A DNA stretch of 39,054 nt from Perkinsus olseni (lineage: Eukaryota > Perkinsozoa > Perkinsida), in the NCBI GenBank assembly GCA_013115125.1, contig JABANN010000327.1:1-39054 (forward strand). Reading direction: 5' to 3'. Under the pieces are notes generated by a model, which was given only the letters and a program-made list of their open reading frames with translations, ran no database searches and was not told the DNA's origin. This document shows, piece after piece, positions 20,658 through 30,588 of the stretch; positions within the stretch are counted from its first letter, which is position 1, and the number at the start of each line of letters is the position of its first letter. Made by a program: the position numbers and the translations under genes.

Positions 20658-22944
20658 TCAGTAGGGAAAATAGCTGGACACATTGTGAGGGAGTTGGTCG
20701 GCCATGCCCGGCACCATGGTGAAGTATGTTACCATTAGCATGTTACATAGAGACTGACTGGAGTATATCTTACATCCACTGAAGGACACTATAAAGTCTC
20801 CTTCCTGGTAGGCTGAGGAGAAAGGCCGACTTACATAGGATCATGTAGAGGAGAGGACTACCAATGTGCGTCTTGAGCATGGCGGCTACCACTGGGGGAT
20901 ACACATTCAGCTGTCTTTGTGGGAGGAAGTGAACGGCTGGGATGTGACCGAGATTGTCACTGAAATGAGATGCTAAACTCCAGAATGCATTCAACTTAGC
21001 AGGCTTATACAAGCGTAAGAAGGCGAGCGGAGCTGATGATATGGTGCTACTCTTTATCGTTATAGTCATCCCCTTGCTCTGATACGGAAGTTTCGTTGGC
21101 AAAGGCGGCCAACTGGACAGGAAGGGAGAGCCACCACATAACCCCAGTCTGGTCCCACCACGGATGGAAGGTCATTGGAGAACGAGCAAAGGTCATGGAC
21201 CGGGTCTGAGGCAATGGTCTGGCCGGCGCCGATGGGGGACCCTTACTTTATGCATGAACCAATAGCTCCAAGGTGTGCATTTAACGAAGAAGATGCCGGT
21301 GTTGAGCATCAGGCCGTCCTCGCTGGTGATGATCTGAAGGCCTTCCTCCTTGCCGAGCATCTCCGGAAGCTCTGGGTCGGCTTGAATCAACCGAGAGACG
21401 CGCTTCGAACTCTCCGGGCTGCCACCAATCTATTAAGAAATCATTGAGTAGTATCCAGAGGTCGAGCATGTCTCATGTGAATTAAGGTGGCCTGAAGCGT
21501 GCGCTTACGACCTCTTTCAAATCCTCCTCTATAATCTTCTCTATGAGTCGATCGTACTTGCGCAGCAGTTTGGCCCGTGTTAAAGAAGCATTCGAAGGCC
21601 GCCACTCTGCAAGCCTCTTCACCCTCGCCTTCGTTCGCCTAGATGGCTTCAGGCTGCCAGTGTTCACCTATTGTGGTCTCCCTCACCACAATAACCATTG
21701 GGGCCGTCCTTACTGAGTGTTCAACCTCCGCTAAGGCTATGACATCCTCAAGCCTTACTTCGGGGGTCATGAAGTAACTGTCGCAGTCCATCCACATTAC
21801 CCAATCATAGAGGGCGGTGCCGAGCGCCTGACCCGGCGTTATGATGTGGTAACCGTTGCCGGACCTACTTCCATCACGGCGTCTATCTTGGACCAGGCTG
21901 GTGGCCGCGAAGCGTAAATGTCAGCCTTGTCGGTGAAGGCATCTTGCAGCACAGGGGACTTGGTATGTACTATGAGATCGTACCTGCGCTCTGTGGATGG
22001 ATGATTGAGTTGGAATTTCTTATGGGTGGCACCCATGCTTATCCGCATGAGCCTTCTTATTTCGTCTACTGAGCTCAGCCAGAGGCGTCTCGTTGGCGTT
22101 ATAATCACACACGGACACGATGGCAATCTTCAGGGCCGTCGAGGAGTTAGCGCCAGCTGACCTGACTGCTTCTTCCGTCGGCGGCGTGGGTGCTCATGGT
22201 ATCCTACTGTATAGCATCCTTAGTGCTACGCTGCGACCATGGGTGTCGTCGATCCTCTGCGGCAAGCATGACTGCCTTCTTAGTGGTGAGTAAGGAGGAT
22301 ATCGTTTCCTCCCATTTCAGAGGCCACTGCGATTGATCTATATACTCCTGCGATGAAGGCCGAGTGAGCGAACATGAGTCCGAGGGACTTATTCTCACGA
22401 TTTCGTTACTCAATTGAGCGATGAAAGAGCGCCGCTATGTATCACCTCTCCCTTCATTTGGAAGTCATAGCTTGCTAGTATGCTGGTCCATTGTCGCTGT
22501 CTGAGAGCTCTGACTGGCATACCATAGGCTTCAAGGCAGTTGCCGAGGACCTAAGAGCAGGTCTTGGACGACTCGGTCATCGATTGGTTACCTGCGAAGC
22601 CGCAGCCATTCCGGTCGCACACTCAAAGGCGCCTTCAGAGCTCTCAATGGGGAGGAACTGCTCCCGGAGAGCCCGACCCAGTGTGGCGATGCAGGTGGGA
22701 AAGTCATAAACGTTGTGTCTGAGAATATTTTGTCGCCTCATGTGTATCCGTTCAGGTTCGAGCTACGATACTACGCTTCAACAGCATGGCCAAGTTTCGC
22801 ATAGAAGCGCTCCCATCGGGGGCCGCCGCAGTAGTCGCGACCAATGAAGTCCTTCATTCCATCTGGCATAGCGACGGAGGCCCCGCCTGACGCCAGCCCT
22901 TGTGTAGAGACTCGCCATAGGATTAATGAGAATAGTAGGAACAT
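20658..22944 (-). CDS. GT34-type galactosyl/mannosyl/xylosyl transferase (multi-exon)
   Basis: Starts at 22944 with a hydrophobic signal or anchor (MFLLFSLILWRVSTQGLA), then a Cys-rich N-terminal part (YCGGPRWERFYAKLGHAV..., FPTCIATLGRALREQF). The catalytic part begins LKIAIVSVCDYNANETPL..., LSRRNKKAHADKHG. Next come ASRPPAWSKIDAVME joined to ALGTALYDWVMWMDCDSYF, with the DxD-type DCD that binds metal and nucleotide sugar. Then EDGLMLNTGIFFVKCTPWS (the NTG motif), VHFLPQRQLNVYPP, and YQEGDFIVSFSGCK near the end. This order matches the GMA12/MNN10 family, which adds hexoses in the secretory pathway; the sugar cannot be told. Clear junctions include DAVME/gtaggt...gggtcag/ALGT. Joins near 21650 and 20990, and the exact C-terminus, are uncertain. 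It converges with HOOK and diverges from the gene at 23124. Confidence 0.75.
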
Positions 22945-23123
22945 CGGTTGTGGTGAAGCTCATCGTCGTGCCTGCCCATGGGCGCGCGCTACTCACAAAT
23001 ACCAAGTACATGCAGATTGCAAGGAAAGTGCAAGATTCGCTGCGCCCGCCTGCAACCGTTTCATTTTCGTCCGGACGGCCAAGTCCTTCTTAACTACCAT
23101 CTCATCCTACTAATTTGATTAAC
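22945..23123. promoter_or_regulatory. Short divergent promoter region
   Basis: 179 nt between head-to-head starts of the GT34 gene and the coiled-coil gene. It contains a GC-rich GGGCGCGCGCTA at 22980-22991, partly like the dispersed GC motif. No TATA-like element was recognised. Confidence 0.35.
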
Positions 23124-23792
23124 ATGAGCATCTCTGCTGCTGCCGGTGTTGAGCCTACTGCTACTCAGCCTGCCCCTACCACTACTATACCCGCTGCTAC
23201 CACGGCACAAGTCCCTCCGGCCACCTACTCATACGTGCAGCCCAGCACTACGTCACAGGTGCAGCCTCCTCAAGGGCCTATGATTGACGAGAAGATTGTT
23301 CAGAAGCAGAAGGATAAGGCGTTGCGGGAGCTGGAGTCCCGAGTGAAGCTCGCCTTGCAGCAGCATGAGCAGATGTATCAGTTGCAGAGGTCTCACATCA
23401 TGGCCGATCACGACAGGCAGATGGAGTACACGAAGGCCACCATCGAGAAGGAGCGTCAAGCTGCTATGTTCGACCTCGAGAGCCAGTACCAGACCAACAC
23501 TCGGGGTCTCGAGCAATCAGCCATTCAGCAGCGGATGCAGATTGAGACTACGGCTATGCAGCTCGACATTCAAGCTCATCAGCAGAAGATGATCATGGAG
23601 CACCAAGAGCGAGAGAAGAAATGGACCGGCCAGCCTTCTGTGCCTCAGACTATTGCGGCCCCTCAGCCGTATGTTGCTCCAGCCTCTTATAGCGCTTTCG
23701 GTCAGCCCGGTGCCGCTGTGACGACGACCTACTCCACTACCGTCCAGCAACAGCCTCAAGCTACCGTTGAAGCCCCCGCTGCTGCTCAGTAG
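23124..23792 (+). CDS. Q-rich coiled-coil protein of unknown function (intronless)
   Basis: 222 residues from the ATG at 23124; the frame runs a few codons further upstream without an ATG. The N-terminal 50 residues are Pro/Thr/Ala-rich and disordered. Residues about 55-170 form one continuous charged helix with heptads (MIDEKIVQKQKDKALREL, QQHEQMYQLQRSHIMADH, KATIEKERQAAMFDLES). The last 55 are Pro/Ala/Gln/Tyr-rich. No transmembrane segment or signal is seen. Codon use is even and GC-rich at third positions, and the gene is unbroken, unlike its multi-intron neighbours, which suggests high expression. A cytoskeletal or pellicle role would suit such a protein in alveolates, but nothing in the sequence proves it. 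Confidence 0.75.
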   Translation: MSISAAAGVEPTATQPAPTTTIPAATTAQVPPATYSYVQPSTTSQVQPPQGPMIDEKIVQKQKDKALRELESRVKLALQQHEQMYQLQRSHIMADHDRQMEYTKATIEKERQAAMFDLESQYQTNTRGLEQSAIQQRMQIETTAMQLDIQAHQQKMIMEHQEREKKWTGQPSVPQTIAAPQPYVAPASYSAFGQPGAAVTTTYSTTVQQQPQATVEAPAAAQ

Positions 23793-23939
23793 AAATGTAG
23801 AGCATGACTAAGTGTTCATGGTGTATGGTTCAAGAAGTCTTGGAGGGTTCTCTATAGCCATTCAAGCAGAACCATTACGCTATTGCTCATTGCTTCATCG
23901 ATATGATGTATGTTCTGCGTTCACTAGTTTTGGGGAAGC

Positions 23940-24197
23940 TCAAGTGTTTTGTGCCCTGGAGAGGAGCAAGTCTTCCTGTCTCGGAACACTGTTTCCTCAT
24001 TGTTTCTAGCTGCTTACCTTGCCAGTAGGTATCCTGTCTTCAATTGTTTCTTTCCCTCCGACTATCCTAGTGTGTTCTGCAGTACGTCTTAGCCTTATTG
24101 ACATTTCGCCGCCGAGATGCCTCTTCACCCTCACCAATTCTACTAATGAGTCTGTTATCACCGAGGTCGTTAGATACCCTTCTTGTGGCCTCCCAAA
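23940..24197 (-). CDS. 3' exons of an unrecognised gene
   Basis: Two minus-strand exons fit together: 24197-24018 and 23975-23940. The first follows an acceptor AATTTGCAG and encodes FGRPQEGYLTTSVITDSL..., VELVRVKRHLGGEMSIRL, ending IPTGK at GTAAGC. After a 42-nt intron ending CGAGACAG, the last exon reads EDLLLSRAQNT and stop. The amphipathic composition and good junctions support coding, but upstream exons were not found and no domain is recognised. The stop lies about 150 nt after the convergent coiled-coil gene. Confidence 0.4.
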
Positions 24198-24480
24198 CTG
24201 CAAATTTTGAGAGCCGATAAGAAATGATGTGGATATGTACCCGGTTTTTCATGATAGGGGTTATCGGACTATCTGTTGCGGGCGTACTATGTTTCTCTAT
24301 CTTAGTTGAGTAGATCCGCGTTCCATCTCGCGGTGCGAGCCTAGCTTATCGATCATTCATAGCAACCCCTGCAGTCACTGGCTGCCCGTCAGCCTTGGCT
24401 CGAGATTCTCCAATGTGTCGAGTACTCCTGTACTCGAGTGTGTTTACTCCTGTAGTCGAGTGCGGCCGCTAAGCTGCTCC

Positions 24481-24805
24481 AGGGAAACTTGCAAATAAGC
24501 TGCGTGAATGGTGCCCTACTGACAGTAGGCTACTGTTGGACGAGAGTAGCCAGTTGGAGCTCTACCCGAAGACGGTTAACCAGATATCAAATACGGTTAG
24601 ACAGGTGGTATCTCCAACGCTCCTGGAATATAGTCCAGAGATCCTGCCTTCTAGTGGCTCGGAATTGGGGTTATTCCGAGATCGGATCTCACAGATCTGT
24701 AGAGCCTCGCTGGGCCGCGATCTCACTGACTCCCCGTACAACTCTCAAAACGCCACAAATTACAGGTTCATTGGGAAAATGCACTTGAATTCGGCCTCTC
24801 GCTGA
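24481..24805 (+). CDS. Possible isolated exon or gene remnant
   Basis: Open frame reading GKLANKLREWCPTDSRLLL, DESSQLELYPKTVNQISN, TVRQVVSPTLLEYSPEIL and DRISQICRASLGRDL. The composition is more protein-like than most intergenic frames here, but there is no clear start, an in-frame stop lies just upstream, and no domain is recognised. Its end abuts the decayed RAP-like copy on the other strand. Confidence 0.25.
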
Positions 24806-24849
24806 GAACACAATCACTACAAATGGCCATGAGGCTACCCAAAAAGTCA

Positions 24850-25190
24850 GCAGATCTCAACCACGCATTTTCTATTATCATCGATAGCACCAGCGAACCG
24901 TACAATACCACGATGGGATGCGTCACCAACATGGTCGCTGCGCCGGCTGAAAAAATCTCCGACGATCCGACAGACTGACAAGCAGTGACGCGTGAAGCGT
25001 TACCACCTCGGCGGGGAAGGCTCTGCCCACATCGGGCAGCACTCTGTAGTCGAAGCGCACCCTTCACGGTGCAACTTGCATCGTGGGCGATCTCATGCCG
25101 TGGTACCTTGCACCGTGCAAGGTACCACGGCATGAGATCGATGATCTCTGCAACGATCTCACGACTCTTCAACGGCCCCATCTTCATTGG
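24850..25190 (-). pseudogene. Third, strongly decayed RAP-like copy (exons 4 and 5)
   Basis: At 24957-24865 the minus strand reads HVGDASHRGIVRFAGAIDDN, against HLGDVSHRDIVRFASAVGDN in intact exon 5, then hits a stop. At 25185-25138 an exon 4 remnant reads KSREIVAEIIDLM, against AEEWSVEEIADFM. A 53-bp palindrome interrupts exon 4. Together with the DW pseudogene at 26.5-27.1 kb, it repeats the head-to-head order of the other two pairs. Confidence 0.6.
25088..25140. repeat. Perfect 26-bp palindrome with 1-nt spacer inside old exon 4
   Basis: Arms 25088-25113 and 25115-25140 are exact reverse complements around one C. One arm (minus strand GATCTCATGCCGTGG) corresponds to the exon 4 sequence GATTTCATGTCCTGG of the intact gene; the other arm is an added inverted copy. 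Confidence 0.85.
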
Positions 25191-26500
25191 GGATTCCTGA
25201 GTTCGAGTTGACGCAACTCAGTTGAGGATTCCCCATCCCACAGAGCTCGGAAATCCCGGCAGACCCGAGATTATCAGGCTTTCGACTACCCGAGGGATAT
25301 ATGCACCGCGGGTTCTGCAACGATTCGCTACCATACTACACCCTTAGTTGTCAAGCCTTTCATGAATGGCGATGGTTTGAAGATCCCTAGGATTGACAAC
25401 CACGAGATATTCGGCCGCCAAAGTCCAGCGGATCTTGGCGAGCTGGCAGGTGATCTTCGGTAGCTTCGGACGGGTCAATCGGGAATGGCAATAACAGGCG
25501 ACTCACCCGATAGCACCTGTCTAATACCATGAGACTAGTAAGACAAGCGTTTGACAGGGCGATTTTTGATGTATGAGTTTAACCGTTGGCCTCCAACGCC
25601 GACATACCAATACGCACAATGAGCAAATACTGCATGCACAAATTGTGCAGCACGATACTAGTACTATGCTACCCTCTGACCATCCGAGCAGGGCTGCAGC
25701 AGGGGGGTCCATTGTTTCGAGTAAACACAACATTAAGGACATTGCCTTTACGGAGATTCCTTAGTCAAGAGATTTGCAAGCTCTTCACAGGGTTCAGAAG
25801 TTCTGAATTAGAACAATCCCTACCAAGCTGTAATCCTCGGGTTTAATTCGATATCAGGCAAGATTGGATCCTTAGTACTGATCAGGTGGTTCCTTAGGAA
25901 CCAAGTTGGTAGGAACCGTTCCTACCAACCTGGCAGTACCAAGCAGCTCGGTACTACCAGGTAGTAAGTACCTGCTGATGCTTGGTCCAAGCAGTACTGC
26001 CGCTAATACATAGCGCCGAAGACGGCTTGGGTCAGGCGAGGATTCATGGAGTACAGTGTACTCAGTACACCCCAAACTCCGACCAATAGATAGCAAGAGA
26101 AAGAATCTGACTGTCAGATTCTAACTGTCAGATTATACACTGCGATTTTGATATTCTAACATGTCGAGACGATCACTGGTGATTGCGACGGATCAACTGC
26201 GAGCGCCGAAAACCTTGGGACCTGAGCGCGCACTTTGAGGGAAGTTCCCTCGTCAGGGAAGTTGCCTGGCAGCCGTAGGTCTGGAGCATTGAATGCTCAG
26301 CATTCATCCTGGCCCAGGATTCTTGGAGTTATGGTTGCGCTGCGCAACTTGCGCAGCAAAGCATCGTAACTCCTCCACACGGGATTGTAACAAATTAATC
26401 GTTCCAGGTAACATACTCCTTAGTAATAAACGCTACTGGAGCGATATCCGCCTTGTCCGTTGAGACTTGTTGGCGTCAAGTTGTTGCCAGCGCGTCCGTC
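25191..26500. other. Noncoding, dense field of short palindromes
   Basis: Consecutive unrelated palindromes with tiny spacers: 25905-25916/25918-25929 (12-nt arms, 1-nt spacer), 26103-26112/26114-26123 (10-nt arms, 1-nt spacer), and shorter ones around 25888-25902, 26045-26060, 26285-26320 and 26335-26355. No coding feature is recognised. Confidence 0.6.
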
Positions 26501-27070
26501 GACATGGACTGAAGCAACGTGAGTCTCGAGGATCCAATCAGCCTGACCACAACTACCGGGGAGCCGGAGTCCGGCTGCCGGACTGAAGCAGTGTCAACCT
26601 CGAGGGACCTGTAGGCTCGACTACAGCTGCAGAGGACCTGGACTGGAACAGAATTATTCTGGAGGGCCCGATCAATCCGACGATTGCTGACAGCAATCCC
26701 ACAGTGTGGGGGGCAACCCAGAGTACGTCTTGATGTTGCGCTAAGATTCGCCACACGACTCATGTAGCGGTTGCAACCTCCGATTGTTTGTTTCGTGGTG
26801 AAGCCTCATTGACGTCTGACTGCGCCAATTGGATAAAAGCGTGCACAGTGCACTGTTTGTCAATTCTGCCACTTCCAGCCGTGCCGAGACTACCAATCAG
26901 CCGACCTTCAGTGACGCCATTGCCAATGGGCTCAGTGACTGTCCTCCTGGTGATCTCTGTGGTCATCCTGTTCGGAAGCATCATCCAGATATGGCTCCTG
27001 ATAAAGCTAGCACCCAGGAAAGCGGCGCAACGTATGTTACATACGAGAGCGTGGCTAAGTCAGACGTAGT
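26501..27070 (+). pseudogene. DW-repeat gene, copy D, decayed
   Basis: Three repeats remain: SNVSLEDP, SSVNLEGP and DWNRIILEGP. In the first two the expected DW codon pair reads GAC TGA (26507-26512 and 26581-26586), so the conserved Trp has become a stop twice. The first and second repeats are in different frames. A donor-like CAGA/GTACGT follows at 26723. Exon 2 keeps an acceptor-like TTCCAG, AETTNQPTFSD in one frame, and the helix SVTVLLVISVVILFGSIIQ with IWLLIKLAPRK in another (26935-27020). No signal peptide exon is recognisable. It was once a full DW gene and now has at least four disabling changes. Confidence 0.7.
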
Positions 27071-28600
27071 AAGCCTAACAATCAGTGGGTCACAACCTAT
27101 AAGGTCCTTACAGTAAGGAACTTCCACTGAAGGTCGCTTCGAGGCTCAAACCCTGCGTCATTGCGTGGCGCAAGCTGTGACAACTGAGACAGCAGAAGGA
27201 ACAGAACGCACCTGACGATACTAACCAACTTTGAAAAGCCCTGGTCCAGGGCTGGAATGAAAAAGGAGCGTGGCTAAGACGAGCAGCCGACGAGTGAGCA
27301 GAAGCAGAAGTCGGCCAGTGAAAGGAACGCAGAGAGAGGTCGATTCGCGAAGATGTACTGACTTAGCATTTCTGTCACAGCCCCGTGGAACTAGTCGGAT
27401 GACCCACGATTTCGGGACAGATGGCACCCTGAACCAGCTGGACAAGATGGGCACGAAGAACTATTTGCTTGGCTACTACAATAGGGCCAAGAGAAAGGAT
27501 TGATCCGGCGGGGCGGCAAAGGCAGAGAGACATCGGAGTGGAAAGTGTATGACGACTTGTCATTGACAAGTGGAGCAAGAACCAAGGATAGAGCCCGTTA
27601 TGCAGCATAACTTATGCTTGAAACCATATTCAGTTTAGCTGAGAGTCCGGTTGCTCCTGCCCTCGCGCAGAGGAACAAAGCGGAACCATTGACCCAACAA
27701 TTCATGATTTCAACGCGAAATCAAATACCCATTTTTGTAAAATTTTCTACGAACTTGGCCACTTGTAGAATTGTCAAATTGCTAGTTTATCTGGGCGCCA
27801 GGATTGAATTCTGAATCTCCATGATGGAGATGGTCCGACCACCGTAGTCGAGCCCTTTCATCCACTACTGGTGAATCATCTTGCACTACCTCTCTTGGGT
27901 AACCCCACGTTGACTTGATCATCAAGTCTTGATACTATTAAATTGATAGCATCGGCTGTAGCAATGCTTTAGCATCTGGTGACCCCAGACTGAAGTCCCC
28001 GCCGGAACCGAGTCGATGATGAGTGGAGTAGAGTCTCCTGCCGCGCGGGCTCTCAACCCAGTATATCATATATTGGGTTGAGGGCCGCGCAGTTTTCCGC
28101 ATATATTATATATGCAGAAACTGCACATACGGGACTGTTCCGTTAGCTGCAGCCCCAAGCACTGCATGCTCCGAGCATGATGCTCGACGCGTCGATCACC
28201 AGGAACAGTGGTATCGTGACGATACCAGCAACGAGATGAGTCGAGCTTCTTTAATATGTCGAGTACTTTCGTGACCTGATTATCGGTTTAATTGGTGCTA
28301 CCTTAGCACTGCTAAGTCTAAAAATGTCAAACTATTTAGACTGTTAAATTAACAGCTTGCAGCCCGAAAAGAAAACCGAGAATGCCACCTCAGAGGAATA
28401 GCCCGCTTAACTGGGAGATAGATACACCGACCGCAATCAGGCTGATTGCGGTCGGTGTTACGCTGATTGAATCAGCGTAACGCGGTACGCCGACGGTTTC
28501 ACGGTAAAACTTTCACCGACCACTGCATCTTGGAACGCGCGCACCGCGCACGCGGATGTGTCACAGACGCGGCTGACACTGTCAGCCTGACAACTAACTC
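27071..28600. other. Noncoding, palindromes and one doubtful ORF
   Basis: An open frame at 27270-27503 (+) ends KMGTKNYLLGYYNRAKRKD but lacks an ATG and any known domain. Palindromes: about 28052-28083 (15-nt arms, one mismatch), 28424-28440/28442-28458 (17-nt arms, 1-nt spacer) and the overlapping 28457-28468/28470-28481 (12-nt arms, 1-nt spacer). Confidence 0.5.
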
Positions 28601-28616
28601 GAGACAGAGTGATCTG

Positions 28617-29278
28617 TTATACTCTTACAAGCGTCGGGCTCGGGGCTCGATAATCGAGCAATTGACCTCGCACTAGGTTGTGTCCGAGATAAAGGAGACG
28701 GTACCATGTGGTGTGGTCCACACTCCGTGGGTCTTGAAGACCCGGTCTTCCCACGAAGCAATGCTGTGACGAAGAATCGGTATGGTTATTTGGCAGCTGA
28801 CCCGGAATATGACATACAGTACTCCGGCGGCCGGAGTCCGGCCTAGCGCACCCGTGGAAACGACACTCGACACTCCCTCCAAGAGCGAGTCCAGGAGGAT
28901 AGGACCTACGATTGGTCACCCATGTACTCTCTCTGGAACGGTGAGAGTTCGGGTTCGGGAACGAGCGGCCCCAGTTCACAGTTTTGTTGACTTTCTGCCG
29001 CCTGTACTTAGGTTTTCCGGCAGCCGCAGCACTGCTGCATCCTTGGCGAGGATACCTTGCCAAATGAATGGTCTCTCCTGGACGATATGCCCTCCTCTTC
29101 GCCGAGGAGTCCTCGGTGCGTCAGTCTGCCTGGACACCACTGCTGCTGTCGAGATTGGACGCAGCGCCTGCGTCGCAGGCTGCGTCGCGCTAGGACCTAG
29201 CGGTCGAAACTTTGATAAACCGGGGGCTCGTCGATGAGATGAAGATGACATGCGGAGGCTCCGCAGCGGAGCTGACAT
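28617..29278 (-). CDS. Doubtful gene with mitochondrial-type leader
   Basis: From 29278 the minus strand reads MSAPLRSLRMSSSSHRRAPG, then RPISTAAVVSRQTDAPRTPR and ERPFIWQGILAKDAA. The leader is Arg/Ser-rich and acid-poor, as in organelle presequences. If a 26-nt intron (GTGCTGCGG to CCTAAG) is removed, the frame continues YRRQKVNKTVNWGRSF and stays open to 28617, but the later part is of low-complexity composition. No family is recognised. It could be a real multi-exon gene or a chance open stretch in GC-rich DNA. Confidence 0.3.
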
Positions 29279-29457
29279 GGAGTTCTGACACGGAGTTCAT
29301 CACCACCGAGTCAATCGCATTGACCACGCTGGATTATGTGCGCAACCACTAGGAGTTACTGGAGAAACTGAGTTATACCACTGGTGAAATCAAAACAGTA
29401 CACACGTTCAATATGATAAAAGTGGGAACCTGATGCGTGCAGTCAGTGTCATTCCTT

Positions 29458-30113
29458 CTACACTGAAGATGCCCTTGCTCCCGTAAACGCTTCCACAGTA
29501 CAACGCCCAGTGGGCCCCTCTCCACAGAATGAGCCAACCAAGTTGCCGAGACCATCGATAATCTGCAGCCCGTATGTTGGCTCTCTCCTCATCTGCCATA
29601 CTCATCGTCCAACCATCCCTTTCCCTCGACGCGGGTCCATTGCACTAACAGCTCAGTTAGATGAGGCAGACTACCGCAGCAGAGTGACAGGTCCTCATCG
29701 CAAAGGTCGCAATGAAATGAAAAGTCAAGTCGGACCAGTTTCGGTAGGCCGACCCATAGTCGCCTGCTCACGTGCAAAGAACGTGATGACAAACTCCTCA
29801 AGTTGGGCGCGGCACTACTCTCAAGGACCTCCCGCAGCTCCCACGGCTCTTTCCCTATCGGGTCTACGATTTCCCCCGTGTATCGTCCATACGTCTCCAC
29901 GACGGCCTTCAGAGAATCACGGCCCATCCCAGGACGGATTGCTAACTTCAAAACCCCATAGCCAGTCCTAGTCTCCTCATAACGTAGATAGTCCATCACA
30001 GCCCTTCTCCAACTGCTGCATACTGATGCTACTCGGGCAGCACTGTTGATATCAGACATCAGCCAAGGTAGGATATGCTCGAGGACGAGGCCATCAATAG
30101 GGGGAGGGAGCAT
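29458..30113 (-). pseudogene. F-box/LRR paralogue 1 with large internal deletion
   Basis: The start at 30113 (MLPPPIDGLVLEHILPWL) and first 170 residues closely match paralogue 2: F-box, then the first leucine-rich repeats up to GKGWLDDE. There the sequence jumps to the C-terminal part of paralogue 2 (WQ-RREPTYGLQIIDGLGN, GPTGRCTVEAF). About 260 codons are missing, and the join is out of frame, so translation stops after DDEYGR at 29589. The C-terminal homology extends to a stop at 29458-29460. A 174-residue F-box protein without most LRRs could still be made. An acceptor-like CTTCAG lies 13 nt before the ATG. Confidence 0.72.
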
Positions 30114-30588
30114 TAAGGAGATTCTACTGAAGACCAATCCAGACACTTGGACAGAGTCCACGTCTCCAGTTGAAGATTCGACGAAAAGTGTTGATGCAAA
30201 CAGCTCGGTTAAAGACTTACGAACCAGGATCCTGAATGAACCTCTACGTTAACGACATTAATACCCCCAATGTGTTTTTGCTGATCATGTGAAGACTGCG
30301 TTGGAATTGCTCATGAGCTGTGATGCGACAACGATATTGCAGGACTAATGACAATAGCACGTCCAAGTGGCGCTGGATGACTGGCTCTCTCGTCGATGCC
30401 TACTCAGACAGTCCAACTGAGGCAACTGAGACCGACTCCAATAGTCGCCGTTGACGATACTCGATAAACGCAACTCTTGAGATCCGTGGAAGAAAATCAG
30501 TTTCACCGCTGGTAAACGTCGAACTGACGGACGTGCGCTAAACATGCGGAAAGTTATTACTCGGTGACTTCGAACGAGAACCCTTCGG

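Noticed and set aside
26501-26586. UGA read as tryptophan
   Set aside because: Intact DW genes use TGG for this Trp, the RAP-like and bL33m genes end in TGA, and copy D also has frame changes.
28782-29237. 151-codon plus-strand open frame
   Set aside because: It shadows the minus-strand open frame in GC-rich DNA and has no domain or signal.
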